Source: Chinchilla lanigera (lineage: Eukaryota; Chordata; Mammalia; Rodentia; Chinchillidae). From it: 64,000 bases of DNA. Under the pieces are notes generated by a model. The model saw nothing but the letters and a program-made list of their open reading frames with translations. It made no database searches and was not told the DNA's origin. Positions 12,310 to 24,403 of this stretch are shown here, in pieces. The DNA is taken from positions 8,519,636 to 8,583,635 of the forward strand of contig NW_004955446.1 in the NCBI RefSeq assembly GCF_000276665.1, given 5' to 3'. Each line of letters opens with the position of its first letter. Position 1 is the first letter of the stretch. The translations under genes and the position numbers were made by a program.

Positions 12310-14000
12310 AATAAATACATAATAGCTTCTCACTGTGTTTATAGCATATTTCTCTTCCTCCACCCTGCACTTGATGAGTAAGTTCAATGCTTTTATGGAC
12401 TTTGGATGATGATACTGATTATTATGATCATGTTATTCTTAATAGCAGCCTACACATGGTAGGCGCATAGTAAATATTTTCTGGGTGTATAAATAGTGAA
12501 AAAATGACTCTTCCCCTTTTTATGGTGGAAAATACGAGTGACCTAAATGAGGGAGACGAAGAACAAATCTCTCCTACCCTCCCAAGCTTATGGAACTACT
12601 CTTAGTTGCTGTGTGATTTTTAATTCCTTCAGCTGGCAATCCAGGTGCCCTCCGCGTCATCTTCCAGAGCCGCTCCCTGGAGGGGCAGAAGGCGGCAGAG
12701 GTGCACACACATGTTGCTTCCTGCGGAGAACACCTGAGGTGTGATGGTGGAGCTCCGCTGCTGCCGGAGCCTGGGGCTGGGTGAGCAGGTGGAGAGAAGC
12801 AGGTGACTGTGAGTGACGGTTGGTCCTCTGCCATTTACCACCTCCTCCGAGACTGTTGTCCTCTAGTTATCCATGTCGGCTCCAACCCCAAGAACCAAGA
12901 CGCAACTTGCTTCTTACCTGCTGTGGATTTATGAGCATCTTTAGGTTTGCAAATTGGTTTCAAAGCATGTGTGTTTGGGGTCTAATCTCCGCAAGCTAGC
13001 TTCTTCCACCCACAGTACCTCTTGACTCAGGCCTCTGGGTGGAAGAGGAGGAGTGTTTGACAGTGAAACTGGATGCTTCTTAGGTAGAACAGATCCCAAG
13101 GACCCCTGGGTTTCACGGAAAGTCTAGGGCTTCTCTCCTCTCTCTCCTGTGTACAGCAGAGTAATAGTGCTGGTTCTGATGTTAGAACATAGTGTGGGTA
13201 ACAGCCAGAATGACTCTGGCTATCCACAAGATGACTACAAGGATTCATGCTTGAGCCATGCTTCTACTATTGAGTCAGAGCTTCCACTGATATCTGAATA
13301 TTAACTACTTGATTTCGTCTTATGAATAATATAAGATATAAGCTCCATGAAAACAGGAATCTTTTCTCATTTTTTTCCAGATCCTAGGACCAAGTAAATA
13401 CTTGTGGAGTGAATAAATAATCCCTAACTATGAAGGGCTGGTATTTTATCATCACCACCACTTACAGATGAGAAAAAATTCATGAGCTTATCAAATACAT
13501 GCATAGTTGAAATCAAGGTCTCATGATTCATTGGACCTTCTACTTAGCAAGGAATCTGCCTGAATGTAACTTCCACAAAGATAGACTGCTTCATTGACAC
13601 AATCTGAAAAGCTAGAACAATGCCTAACCATATTCTAAATGCTTAATAAACATTGGCAAGAATGAAGATACTTTCTAGGGATATTTCAACATATGGCTCA
13701 GAGAAAACTCCATGACCCTTTCATGAAGGGGCTTCTCAGACTTTATTGAAGTATGTTCTGTGAGGAAGAAATCATTCATGCCTTAGTTACAGCACTTCGT
13801 AGTTTGTCAGTTCTAATGTTGAAAGTGATTTTTGCATGCTTGGAATATTTTATAATATTTCACAGTTGTCACAATAAAGTAGAGTTATTTCAGGTCTTAC
13901 TGATGAGAAATTATACAACAGGGCAGGGCTGATGAACATCTCAAGGCTTAAAACTGGAGAGTTTCCCCAAGCTGAAGTGAGCGTGTAGCTAGGCCTGTAA
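12310..14000. other. non-coding stretch with a GC-richer core
   Basis: 12630-12850 is GC-rich with several CpGs, and overlapping frames occur on both strands, none recognised. 13320-13420 carries L2 3'-end words (TAAGCTCCATGAAAACAGGA and GTAAATACTTGTGGAGTGAA). No supported gene. Confidence 0.5.
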
Positions 14001-15120
14001 CTAGACATGCACTGGCTGTGCACTGTCACCCAACCCACCTCTTCGGTCACCCTGGCCTCGGTGACAGCATGCGAGACTTCCTGAAACGCTGTGCTGTGCT
14101 CAGCTTCATCCACCTCTGTCACTCCACTTGCCACTGGACTGATCATTGTGTCAGTAATGGCAGCTGCCGATTGCGTGGCAAGAATCTCCACCCGGGCTGC
14201 TCTAAGACCTCCGTGCATCCTAACACGGTCAATCCCCCATTCTTTTGTGTGTGCATGTGTGTTGTATATATGTGTTTTTGGTACAGGGAATTGGACTCAG
14301 GGTTTTTCAACTGAACCACATCCACAGCCCTTTTTAAAATTTTTTATTTTAAGACAGGATTGCATGAAATTTCCCTAACTGGGAATAGAACTCACTCTAT
14401 GACTCAGGCTGGTCCTGAACTTATGTTCCTCCTGCCTCAGCCTCCCAGAGTGATGGAATTACAGGTGTGATCTACTACACTCAGCCCCGTTCTGTTATTC
14501 CGCCCACTTGACAAGTAAAAACTAAATTAATACGTAAGTGAAAAACACAAGAGAGAAGTGCATTTGTGACGGCGCGGCGAGGCAGTGGCAGCAGCAGCTC
14601 AGCCCCTACCCCCAGCTCCGGAGTCCACACACTTACACCTGTGCTGTGTGGTGCCGTCTGCGCTCAGGATCATCCTGACTCTTGCGAAACACCTGTTGGC
14701 GGATGTTCACGAACCACCTGCTCCTGGCTCCCTCCTGGGCCCACACCCGCATCACTGTGATGCAGCTCCAGGGGTTGCCGTTACCATCTCCGCCCCTTTT
14801 GCAAAGCGTGAGAATGTTCCCGCAGAGCCCTTCATCAGCTTTCCCGTCTCGGAGTGTGGGCCATCTGTTCACGGCCCTCAGCCCCTTGAAGCATTGGAGA
14901 TCCAGGCAGCCTGCCCTTGTTCATTCTGGCCTTTTCATTCTTCTTTGCCCTTGGATCTCTCGCCTACGCTGCTCCCTCCCGGAAGGGAATTTCCCCACAC
15001 ACGTCTGATTCCTTGATTTATGGAGAAGCTACACAAAATTCTGCAGCTGTCTGAGGCTGTTTGCTGTTGTTCTCCACCTTTCCCCACCTCCGCCGCGAAG
15101 TCCTCCATGTTACCTACGTA
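14000..15120. other. GC-rich block split by a SINE, coding status unclear
   Basis: Higher GC and CpG than its surroundings. Two minus-strand frames (up to 14218 and 14633-14872) have balanced, coding-like composition, but I recognise no protein family and frame changes would be needed to join them. A B1-dID insertion separates the two parts. Could be a decayed retrocopy or simply a GC-rich unique element. Confidence 0.3.
14275..14487 (-). repeat. B1-dID dimeric SINE, antisense
   Basis: Reading the minus strand: a B1 half (reverse of CTCAGCCTCCCAGAGTGATG and ATTACAGGTGTGATCTAC) and then an ID-like half (reverse of GGTACAGGGAATTGGACTCA), with a T-rich linker between them. Confidence 0.85.
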
Positions 15121-16301
15121 CCTGGACATTTTTGCTCATCCATACCCCACTTTCCATGTTGAACTCTAGTGATCAGATGCAGCACTCACCTCTACACAAT
15201 AACAGGCATCGTGAAGGGCTCTCTTCCTAGCAGAGAACCCTCAGCGTGCTGACTGAAGCCAAACCCCCTTCAGTGGCAGGAGATCTGGAGCGTTTTCCTT
15301 CCTTGGTGAAACTCTAATTGGAAGCAGAAATGCAAGCATCATTCACATGCCCAGAAGGTTCATTTCCTGAGCCTGTGTTCCCCGGATGGGCTTCCTAGGT
15401 GTCTTCGATTGGCATCATTTGCCTGCAAGTGATTCAGTGGAGAGGGCTGGCAGATGGTGGTTTCCTCACATTCCTGACATGCGTTTGAGGAAGCTGGCGC
15501 CTTTCCGGGCTGCCCAGACACACATGGAACTTTCTTATATCTGCCATCTCCATAGGACTGGTGCGCAGGTCAGTAACCTTGTTCTGTAAAGAGCCTGACG
15601 TAAATATTTTAAGATTTATGGGACAGAACAGTCCCTGGTTAAGTAGCAGATTCTTATGTAGCATGGACACAGATATAGACAATACGCAAATGCATATAGC
15701 ATATAACTGTGTTCCAATAAGACCTTGTTTGTAAAACCACACAGCAGGTTATATTTGACCCCTCGGACTATATTACTACTGTAAAGTGTCAGGCAGGAGG
15801 AAAAGGAGGAAAGAAGGAATAGACCAAGAAAAAGAGAAAAATCTCCTTAACTACTTCTCCAACATTCGCATTCATTTGTTTATTTTCTGAGTCTAGCAAC
15901 AAATTAATCTCGCATTCCTATCGAGTAAGAATATCATATATTAATTTGGGGCCAGAAAGTTTAATTATCTGTAGTATAATAGGGCAACTGTGCCGCCAAT
16001 GCGTTACGTGGCCTACAGTGCCATCCTGTGGCCAGTATGTTGGTTGCAGTCTCACGTAGTTAAATTGTGCGAGGTAAGAAACAAGATGATCCTGCACAGA
16101 TTGTGACGTGCCAGTCATAGACAATGTTGCAAAATACTCAGTTTGATTTCAGTGAAGAATTTTCTTGCCTAGGCTTGAGGTTTTTCCACATTGCTTTTGT
16201 GAATGTACCTTTTTTCTCCTACTAACCTCAGTCAAATGTTCTGGAGCAAGAAAAGATTTAAAAATAGTTTCTTACTGGTTTAAGAATCCTTTTCTACATT
16301 G

Positions 16302-16390
16302 TTTTTCAGTAGTGCTGAGAATTGAATGGTCATGTATAACATGCCCACTTAGGTAGCTGGGATTACGTGTGTGCCCACCATGCCTGGTTT
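16302..16390 (-). repeat. truncated B1-dID SINE, antisense
   Basis: ID-type 3' words (AGTGCTGAGAATTGAATGG) run into the B1 left end (GTAGCTGGGATTACGTGTGT, then CACCATGCCTGG), with the middle of the dimer deleted. Confidence 0.7.
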
Positions 16391-16464
16391 GAATTTATCT
16401 TCTTGAATCAATATTAAAATGGATTTTAATCCTCTGGGCAAAACATAACCAATGACAGTTCAGT

Positions 16465-16468
16465 GCGT

Positions 16469-16507
<39 letters not shown>

Positions 16508-16513
16508 CGCACG
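16465..16513. repeat. (GT)n(GC)n microsatellite
   Basis: About 18 GT units passing into (GC)5, ending 43 bp before an LTR. An alternating purine-pyrimidine tract of this kind has strong Z-DNA potential. Confidence 0.95.
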
Positions 16514-16555
16514 CTTTCATTTGTGCAAATTGGAGAGCAAAAGAAAATGAGTTGG

Positions 16556-16931
16556 TGTCATAGTTTGTGTCTGGCTGTCTCCCCAAAGACTTATGCAGTC
16601 ATGGGGCAGGCTTCTAGAGTTTATGATTGACTCATGGTCCAACACTGGGATTATGGGTGTGAGTGCTACACCCGCCCTGGGGCAGGTAGCCTGTGTACAA
16701 TACAAAGGAGGAAAGAGGCTTCCCTGCTGCCACTTCTCCCTTTTTGCTCTTGCTGCTTTTGCTATCTTCTGCCACTATGAACTGTTGCCCTCTGCCATAT
16801 GCCACTCTGCCTTGGAGCCAGCTGAGTATGGACTGAAACCTCCACAGACTGTGAGCTAAATAAACCTTTCCTTCCTTAATTTTGGGAATTAGGTATTTTG
16901 TCTCAGCAACAAGAGAAAAGTAACTAAAACA
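16556..16931 (+). mobile_element. MaLR-type solo LTR with 5-bp target duplication
   Basis: 376-bp element with TG...CA termini (TGTCATAGTTTG to GTAACTAAAACA), flanked by the direct repeat GTTGG at 16551-16555 and 16932-16936. The 3' part has the MaLR end: ACTGTGAGCTAAATAAACC with its AATAAA signal, then AGGTATTTTGTCTCAGCAAC. This is the best-preserved copy of a family that also supplies 7352-7696, 17189-17642 and 32603-33034. Confidence 0.85.
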
Positions 16932-17188
16932 GTTGGGGAGGAAAAGACTGAAGCTGGTGGTGGTGAGTAATTACGGTCATCCATAGCCTGTACACACATA
17001 TGCCCTTCAGTCTTCTGGGAGCAGTGTGTGCCTCAAAGATGTGTCACAACAAGGTACCAACAACCATTGGTGCCATGAATGGAGGAAGGACTGTGCTGAT
17101 GTGAAGCTGACCTGCTTGGTAACCTTTGCCAAAGCTCTCCGGTGATTCTAAGGAAGACGAGATGGACAGGTTTCCGTAATCAGAAGAA

Positions 17189-17642
17189 TGTCTTACTTTT
17201 CTCATTTCTGGAAACAAAATATCCAACACCCAAAGTTAGAGGAAAAAAGTTTTACTTCAGCGTAGTTTATAGAGGTTTCAGTAAGTTGTTGGCTGGCTCC
17301 AAGGCCAGGTGGCATGGCAGAGGGGCATCACAGAGGAAAAACAGTCCATGGCAAAGGAGGACAGGAAGAATGCAAATCAGCAAAGTAGCAAAGCAGCAGC
17401 AGCTGCCTGCCTCTCCATTTTATCCCTCCCAGGCTACCTGCCCTTCAGGCAGAGCCACTCACACCTAGGGTGGGCTTTCCCACCATCCACCCCCAAGAGT
17501 GCGCCAATCCAATCAGCGGGCTAAATCAGTAATCACACACCCTTCACCCCAGCGTCACACAGCCGACATTCAGCCACCTCCAGCAAACTCCACCTATGAC
17601 CCCAAAAGGCCTTGAGGGGATACCTAGATACAAGCCGTAACA
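17189..17642 (-). mobile_element. MaLR-type solo LTR, antisense
   Basis: Starts TGTCTTACTTTTCTCATTTC and ends GCCGTAACA. It matches the reverse complement of the 16556-16931 family through TTTCAGTAAGTTGTTGGCTG and GCTCCAAGGCCAGGTGGCAT. Flanking 5-mers AAGAA (17184-17188) and AAGAG (17643-17647) fit a target duplication with one change. About 450 bp, so longer than its sense neighbour. Confidence 0.8.
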
Positions 17643-18574
17643 AAGAGCAAGCAAGCATCTAAGCAGATTATACTTGGACCATAAGCAAATGCTCAGAAAG
17701 CATCACTCAGATATAGACATTAAATTCTGAGAAATAAGGGAACATCTTAGCAGCAAGATGCACAGGCTTAGAAGAGCTACACGTGTATTGGTATCAGCAT
17801 GTCAGAATCCTCTGTGTCCCAGTTTAAGTAGACATAGCAGCCTGACCTGGCAGAAAATTGGGAAAGGATTTTCCTTCCATTCAGGCTTGCCACTCACTGT
17901 GTATCCCGCCTGCGGTGTATGTTATTGCCTGAGAGAGTCCTTTGAGCTGCTGATAAGGTGCACGGTGCCACTGTGTGCTGTAGCCCGGGCCAAGAACACG
18001 GATCCTCGGTGCCAGGACCATCACCACAGACCCAATCCCAGAGATACCTTGAGATTTCATTGTCTGCAGGGATGGCATTTTATAAACTGAGTTACTTTAA
18101 AATTTTCTCTCATTTGCTAGTCTCAGGGATTCCCTGATGACTTGAAACTGAGGCTGAATGTATCTGCGGGTTATAGCCAATCTTCAAATATGCCCTCTTA
18201 TCGCTGGGGACCTGGTGGCACCTGAGGAGCGTCTCCCAGGAGGCAGCTAGGAATGAGGAGAGACACGTTCCTGGGTTTGAGGTGTGCACCTCGTCTGGGT
18301 CTAGAGCTAAATCATTCCAGGGCACAACCTCACCCACGCCTGACTTGTAGGGGTGAAGAGAAGGCCCAGGTACGAGTCCTGTTTGAACTTTAGGCTCAGG
18401 AGCAGGCAGAAGAGGCAGGAATGGTATTACTCGGAGAGGTGGCAGCAGCTGTACATAAAAGCAGGCAAGGTCATGGAGCTGCAGGTCAGAGACTCAGTTA
18501 CCCCATTGTACTCTGATGCTTGATGATTAGCAAAGTATGGTATCTGATCAGAAAGATGGTGAACATTTAAAGTT

Positions 18575-19440
18575 AAAAATTATTATAGTATAGCACACAT
18601 TTTCTTTAATCCCCTTCAGAATATTCCCCCTTGCTTTGAAAACACTTTCCCCAGTTCTGGAAGTCCTCTTCCGTGAGCGTCTTTAGTGGTGCTGAATGTC
18701 CTGAATTGATTCAACGTGTTTACCCTTCAAGGTCATTTTGACACTGGGTCAGAAGTCTTATGGTGCCAGATCCAGTGAATAAGGCCAATGAGGACACATC
18801 ATAATGATTTCATTTGATGGAAGCCGACATACAGAAGGCTGTCTGTGACGTGGAGGGTTGTCTGAATGGAGGATAAAGACATGCCCATCTCGCAGGCTGT
18901 TTTCCATGTGCTTTATTTCTTCAACGCTCTAATAAGCCCTACAATACTCAGAGCTCACTATTGTGTTCCTGGGGAAATTCAAGTCACACAATTCCATCGA
19001 GGTAAAAACAAACAATCAACATGACCTCAGCCTTGGATCTTGATTGAAATGCTTTCTTCACAGCAGGAGAACTGGGTGATTTCCTTTAAGAACACTGAAC
19101 CTTGGTCCCAGGATCATAATCACAGACAAAGTTTCATCTCCCATGATGACATTTTTTAATAACCTGGACTCTGAAGCATCACAATCACGCAACTACAAAG
19201 AAATGGACAAAATTTCGTGTTAATGTGTTGGTTGTGGCCCGTGATTTATGGCCCACTTTAAAACACACCTTCTTTCAGTCCTAGCTCACAAATGGCTCAC
19301 TGTTCGGTCACTGGACAGAACAAACTGAAACTCCTCACATGCTGCTACTGAGAGTCAGTGTGCTGCCCTCCTACTGAAGATCGGCACCTTCTGTTGGGTG
19401 ACATTTGTCAGCAGCATTCACTGTATTCTTTGATCATCCT
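18575..19440 (-). pseudogene. mariner-family (Tc1/mariner) transposase relic, antisense
   Basis: Read on the minus strand, short frames in the order of a mariner transposase appear. A GDET motif lies near 19130-19146 (the TGDE(T/S) catalytic block). A basic SRSKAEVMLIV stretch leads to a YLDGIV-like motif near 18990-19040. HSDNPP (for HDNAPAH) is at about 18843-18872 and SLDLAP (for YSPDLAP) at about 18759-18793. The C-terminal LTEEDFQN...GEYSEGD and stop lie at about 18606-18690. Many frameshifts, internal stops and a deletion before the C-terminus make it non-functional. Terminal inverted repeats were not located with confidence. The family is clear, the subfamily is not. Confidence 0.85.
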
Positions 19441-19519
19441 TCACATTGTACTTTTCGGACCTAAAATTCTTCAAGTTCAAAGCCAACAGAAAAGGTATCT
19501 CTAGGGATTTATTTCCATG

Positions 19520-20700
19520 TAGAGTGGAAAGTGCTTTCCCACTCATACATAGGTAATCCTCAAATCACTGGATAGAGGCTGTGTTATTCCTGTAATTTTG
19601 CAGATGAGAACACAGAGCCTTGGTGAAGTTAAACACCTCGTGTAGAGACATATACTTAGGCAGTGGTCACACCACAGTTCAAACTGAACTCTTCAGAGTC
19701 TAAAGTTCCCATGGTTTTTGTTCTGACCCGTGGCCTGCAGCTGGATAGAAAGTTAGCTGGAGACAAGCAGGGGATCTTCTATGGCAGAGAAGGCATGACT
19801 GCTCCTGGGAAATTCGAAGTCAGCGAAAGCGGCTGAGGGTCAGAACAGTAGGTCTCGGAATCATCTAATGATGGTCAAAGATCGGCCAGGTCCTTCTCAC
19901 TAAAAGAGTGAATGAGTTTTGAAATAGCATTGTAGCCAATAGGAGGGAGAATTAGCACTGTGGCTGAGGACACAGCTAAAATGAAAGAATAAATCTGCCA
20001 TAGGCTTGTGAATTTTTGTTGTAGGTGTCTCTTGCAGAAGTCAAGTGAAAGGGACTGAAGTAAACTGAATAGAAAACACAGGTTGGTAGGTAACATGGTA
20101 GTGTCAGAAACACACTCAGAGCGCTCTGTGATCCATGTGTTATTCTCCAGGGTGGATTGTGTTTCTTTCCACAGACACTGCCTGCGTCACATAATTGTCC
20201 CAAGCACAGAGTTCTCAGGGCAGGCTGGGACGGATTCAGATTCCCTTGGGTGTCAGTTCCCTTTGCTTCTGTTCATCACTTTCCTCCTGCATGGGTTGCA
20301 GGCCTGGTCTTTGCCCTTCACCCCGCATTTCCTAGCCTCTCTTGGGCCCTGCACACTGCCCTCAAATCCCCCCTCCTTTCTCATGTCACAATGCTTATTT
20401 CTCATGTCAACATTGGTCCTAATGAGCCTTCAGGGAAAAAGCCCCACGTGGAAAGTAAGCACACAGCTGGATACGTCTCTCTTGCAGCATGCATTCAGGG
20501 TCAGTCAGCACAGAGGTCATTCTGATTTTTCCATCCTTCCCCAAACCCACAAATCTGCACAGATCAGAGTGCACTGATTTTTTTAAATCGAAGAATGAGC
20601 CTATGGAGGAAGGAGGGGATAGAAAAATTCTTAAAGCTTTTGCTGAGTAGATAGTTTGAGACTGTAGAAGGGAACAGGATTCATGATGGTGGAACCCAGC
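19520..20700. other. non-coding stretch, no gene seen
   Basis: Unique sequence. A 164-codon plus frame starting with TTG at 20083 crosses part of it. It has no recognised domain and is judged chance. Confidence 0.5.
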
Positions 20701-23520
20701 TTCGGGGATAAAAAGCCAACCCCGAGCTCTGGGTTGCTGAGAGATGCCCCTAGGAGGTCCCAGTCACTAGACGACCACTTTTGCATTGTCAGGGGCAGAA
20801 AGAAAGTATCGATTTAGCTTTAGTGCACCTTACTACATTAAAGGACAGTTGGTGTGTTGATTTATCTATAGTACCTGAAGACAAAATAAGTAAGTACAGC
20901 TAAGCAGGACCCATTCCGATCTGTGGCCAGCTTTATAGTTATCAACAACTATATCCACTGCTCAGCTTCCCTGCTCATACAACCCATGGATAAGGAACAC
21001 TGCGGAAGCGGGCTGATCTTTTTATTGAAAGGCATTTAGGCTGTGTCCACAGAATTCATTTTCTAGCGCGCCGTTTTGCTATTTCTAAGAAGCGACCGCC
21101 ACCTACTGGCCACCGGGAGGATTGCTGAGCAGGCCTATGGAATAGGGTTCCTTGACCATTCCTTGGGAGGCCCCGGACCTAAAATTAGCTTTCAACTTTT
21201 TCAGCGTAACCACCACCCACGGGTCCATGTGAACGCTGAGGAGTCCCTTGCTCACCCCTCAAGCAGCACAAAATACTTATTTACTGTGTGAATAACCTTT
21301 AGAATAATAACCGGTCGGCCAGCAGAGTGGTCCTCTTGCACGCGTTCTCTGGACACAAGTCCCAGATCCCGGCAACAGAAAGGCCGGACACCCTCAGCCT
21401 CTGCTTCGATGGGCGCCACCACTGTTACCCTCAGCGGAATATATCGGGGGAAAAAATCGAGTCTCTGCTGAACGTGTACAGACTTCTTTTCCCTCTTATT
21501 CTCTAAAAACGTAGAAGAACAACCGTTTCCATAGCACTGTCTGAAGTGTTAGAAGTGGTGATAAGTATCCTAAGATGATGTAAAGTGTACGGAAAGATAC
21601 AGAGGGGTTGTCAAGTACTGTGTCATCTTATGTAAGTGACCCGGCCCCTGTGGGTTGCTAGGGACAGCTGTCCCGTGGAGGGCATAGTCAGTCACCTTGG
21701 ATTCCTGGCTCTGAATTGAAGCCTGGGGTGGAAGAGTTGCACGCAGACCCTCTCTTGACAGAATTAGGTTTTATTCCTTGTTCAATGGGGGAAAAAAAAG
21801 CCACAATTCTCATCAATAGATTAATGACTAAAACTGGGCCTTGAAAAATCCAACAGAGGTTCTACCCGTCCAGCCTGGAAACCCATGTGCCAGGCCCAGC
21901 CCCTGGGCGCACAGGCAGACAGTGCCTCCGCCCACAAGGGCTCCTGGTGGCTGAAGTGGAGAAAGCGGGGTCACACAGCGCGCCGTTGACAGTGTGTGAC
22001 TTACCGGAGAACTCTTTCTCCTGATTTTACGTTCTGCTTTATTAGGAAGCGTGTGGTTGAAAGCTGCTTCGACAATTAAACGTTACAGGGTCAGGTGTTA
22101 AAGTTCTCCTCCAAACTAATGAAATAATCTTCTGGGTGACCCATGCTGGGGCTGAGTGTCAGGACCCAAACCTGCACAGCCCCGACCTCGACCTCGAGTG
22201 CTTGGGAGGGGAGGGCGTGTGCATTGTCACTGGGTCCTTTCACTCCGGGCATTTAGGACAGGCAAACACACCGTCTCGGGAAAGCCCTGGTTTTATTATC
22301 TCTCTTCCCAATTCCATAGGCTTCCCATGACATAGAATCAAGGAAAACTACTCCCCTTACTCAAACGGTATTTGAAAGGGAAGTAGACGTTTTATTATTT
22401 TAAAATTGTACATTCTTAATGTGCACAACACATTGTTTTGAAATTACAGAATGGGCAAACTGAGCTAATTGGCGTGTGGGTTACCTCACACGTTGAACTG
22501 TGTTCATTGTGGGCATAAAACCTACACTCTTGGCTGGTTGTTCAGGCATGGTTATTAATTACTGCCCTGTAACCACTCCCTATAAACCACAGTGCCCTGT
22601 AACCACTCCTTATCTTTTTCTTGAGTTTTAGAAAACAAAAGCTAGAGGCAAAGAGATTCAGTTCACACTAATAAAATATTTTGGCAAAAATTTCCACCTT
22701 GTTGACTGTCAGCTGAACACTTTACACATGATTAAAAACTCATTAGAAGGATGACCTCGGCATTAGCTCTCAGTACAAGCCTGGGCACGTTTCCTGTTTA
22801 ACAGCGATGCTCTTTCTGGCAGGCGCTGTTTGTGGTACGTGGGGCATCGGTGTTGGCACGCGGAGGTTCAGGGGGCAGGAAGTGAAGGCAAGTCTGCGAG
22901 GGCTTGTTGGTCATTGTACTGTGCGTGAGCTCAGGGCACCAGTGCTCCCCAGGCCTGAAGACCAGAAGGCCTCATAAGCGATGCTCCTTCACTTGTCTGA
23001 GCAGCTGAGAGCCTTTGAGCTCTGCCCTTGTGTTACCTGGTTCGGCAGCTTGCAGAAAGACCAGGTGGGGCATCCCCAGGACTTGCTGTGCACTTGGTCC
23101 GCAGTGGACCCAGATACTTTTATAGAGTGTCCTGGGGAAGGTAATAAGCAGCCAGATGAGGCGCTCTGCTTTAGTGAAAAGGCTAGTAATGATGATTCGG
23201 AAATAACATAACCGGGGAACAAATGAGTTCTGATAGGAAGGAGGGAAGATGGGGACGGGGACAAGGAAGGGCCAGGAAGCATTCCGTCCCTCCGTATTTA
23301 GAGCATGGCTGGATATGCAGCAGGCACTCGATAGGAGGGTGACCCCGACCGCTTGGGAGAGCAAGTGTGCTTACAGGCACACTAGCGATGTTTGCTTAGT
23401 GCGCTGTCCATTGTCCCATGAGCACAGTTTGCCTGGTACCAGCTTAGGCCACCTTGAGGCCAGCGTGAATCACCCAGCACCGTCAAGCACTAACCATTCC
23501 CATGATCCTCTTTAGGAAGC
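20700..23520. other. CpG-richer unique block
   Basis: Many CpGs against the regional background (GCGCGCCG at 21066, ACCGCCACC, ACCGGTCGGCC at 21310, CACAGCGCGCCGTT near 21976). No recognised exon. It includes a CTCF-like site at 21096-21111 and a 17-bp direct repeat (TGCCCTGTAACCACTCC) at 22563-22579 and 22593-22609. Possibly a decayed CpG island or regulatory block. Confidence 0.4.
21096..21111 (-). promoter_or_regulatory. candidate CTCF site
   Basis: CCGCCACCTACTGGCC closely follows the reverse-complement CTCF core (GCGCCACCTAGTGG). Motif match only. Confidence 0.35.
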
Positions 23521-23929
23521 TTAGACTCACAAGAACCAGTATCACTATGGATTGGGCTTTGGCCACCGCAGTGGATGACAGCCACGGATGCTCCCAGCAT
23601 TCACCGGGAGCACTGTCCTAACAGCCAACGCACCTTGAAAAATGAGAGGGAAATGAGCATTCCAGACTTCCTAACATCCTAACATAGGATTGGTCTTATT
23701 TTTACAGTCTCAAAAACGTTTTATCAAAGTCTAAACACCAAAGCACAAATTGCAAATGTAAAGACAAAAAATTTCACTAAATGAGTACACAGGGTGTTGT
23801 AGCTTGGAGTTTTGCAAGGGGAAACAATACAATACAGGACACTCAATTACAAGATTATTTTATAACTGCAAGCCAAAGAGTCATATACAAAATGAGTGCA
23901 GGAAATCTGTCCACACACCAATGACCAAA

Positions 23930-24058
23930 GAATCCAGCTGAGGGCCTGGATTCCACAGTAGTGTCTGCATGAGTCCAGCTGTAGAGCTATAGCCCATAAC
24001 AATGCCTCCCTTCGAGTCCAACTGGAGGCCCAGAGCCCACAACAATGTCTCATGCAGG
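23930..24058. repeat. three-unit minisatellite, 41-45 bp period
   Basis: Units start at 23930, 23971 and 24014 with GA(A/G)TCCA(G/A)CTG and continue through a GCC...CC(A/C)CA(A/G) stretch. The copies are diverged and no more than three are clear. Confidence 0.6.
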
Positions 24059-24103
24059 CCTGTTTTTTCTGTGCTGGGAAGGCCCAAAGGTCAGTGGTGG
24101 AAG

Positions 24104-24403
24104 CTAGAAAGTCTGTGCCAGTGGGATGAAGGATCTGTGGTAGCAGGCTGAGGGATCTGAATTGGAGCCAGGAAGCATTGCACAAAGTAAGAACCAGGGC
24201 TTCCCCTGAAAGGTACCACAGCCAACCTCAGCAACAGCGAGGTCCCGAGCTCCTCCAATGATGAGAACAGTTGAGTTCATCAGGAAAGCCAGCATGACAA
24301 GCTCCTCCAAGAGAACCAACAGCTTCTCTTTGTTCTTCTCCAGTTCTGCCTCATATTTCTGGCAGCAACAATCCTCAGGTGGGCCTCTCACACCCAGCAC
24401 CAC
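24104..24403 (-). other. open frame of unknown origin, possible retrocopy
   Basis: 99-codon minus-strand frame with a coiled-coil-like charged stretch (KYEAELEKNKEKLLVLLEEL) followed by a hydrophobic segment (VMLAFLMNSTVLIIGG). It lies next to the minisatellite. I recognise no protein, see no poly(A) tail or target duplication, and cannot exclude chance. Confidence 0.25.

Noticed and set aside
16013..16035. Third CTCF-like site (GCCATCCTGTGGCC)
   Set aside because: Two mismatches in the core; too weak to list.
20083..20577. 164-codon plus-strand frame
   Set aside because: Opens with TTG, shows no recognised domain, overlaps another long frame and has no splice or poly(A) context. Judged chance.
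22972..23364. 130-codon minus-strand frame in the CpG-richer block
   Set aside because: No domain, and equally long frames on the opposite strand suggest GC-driven loss of stops.
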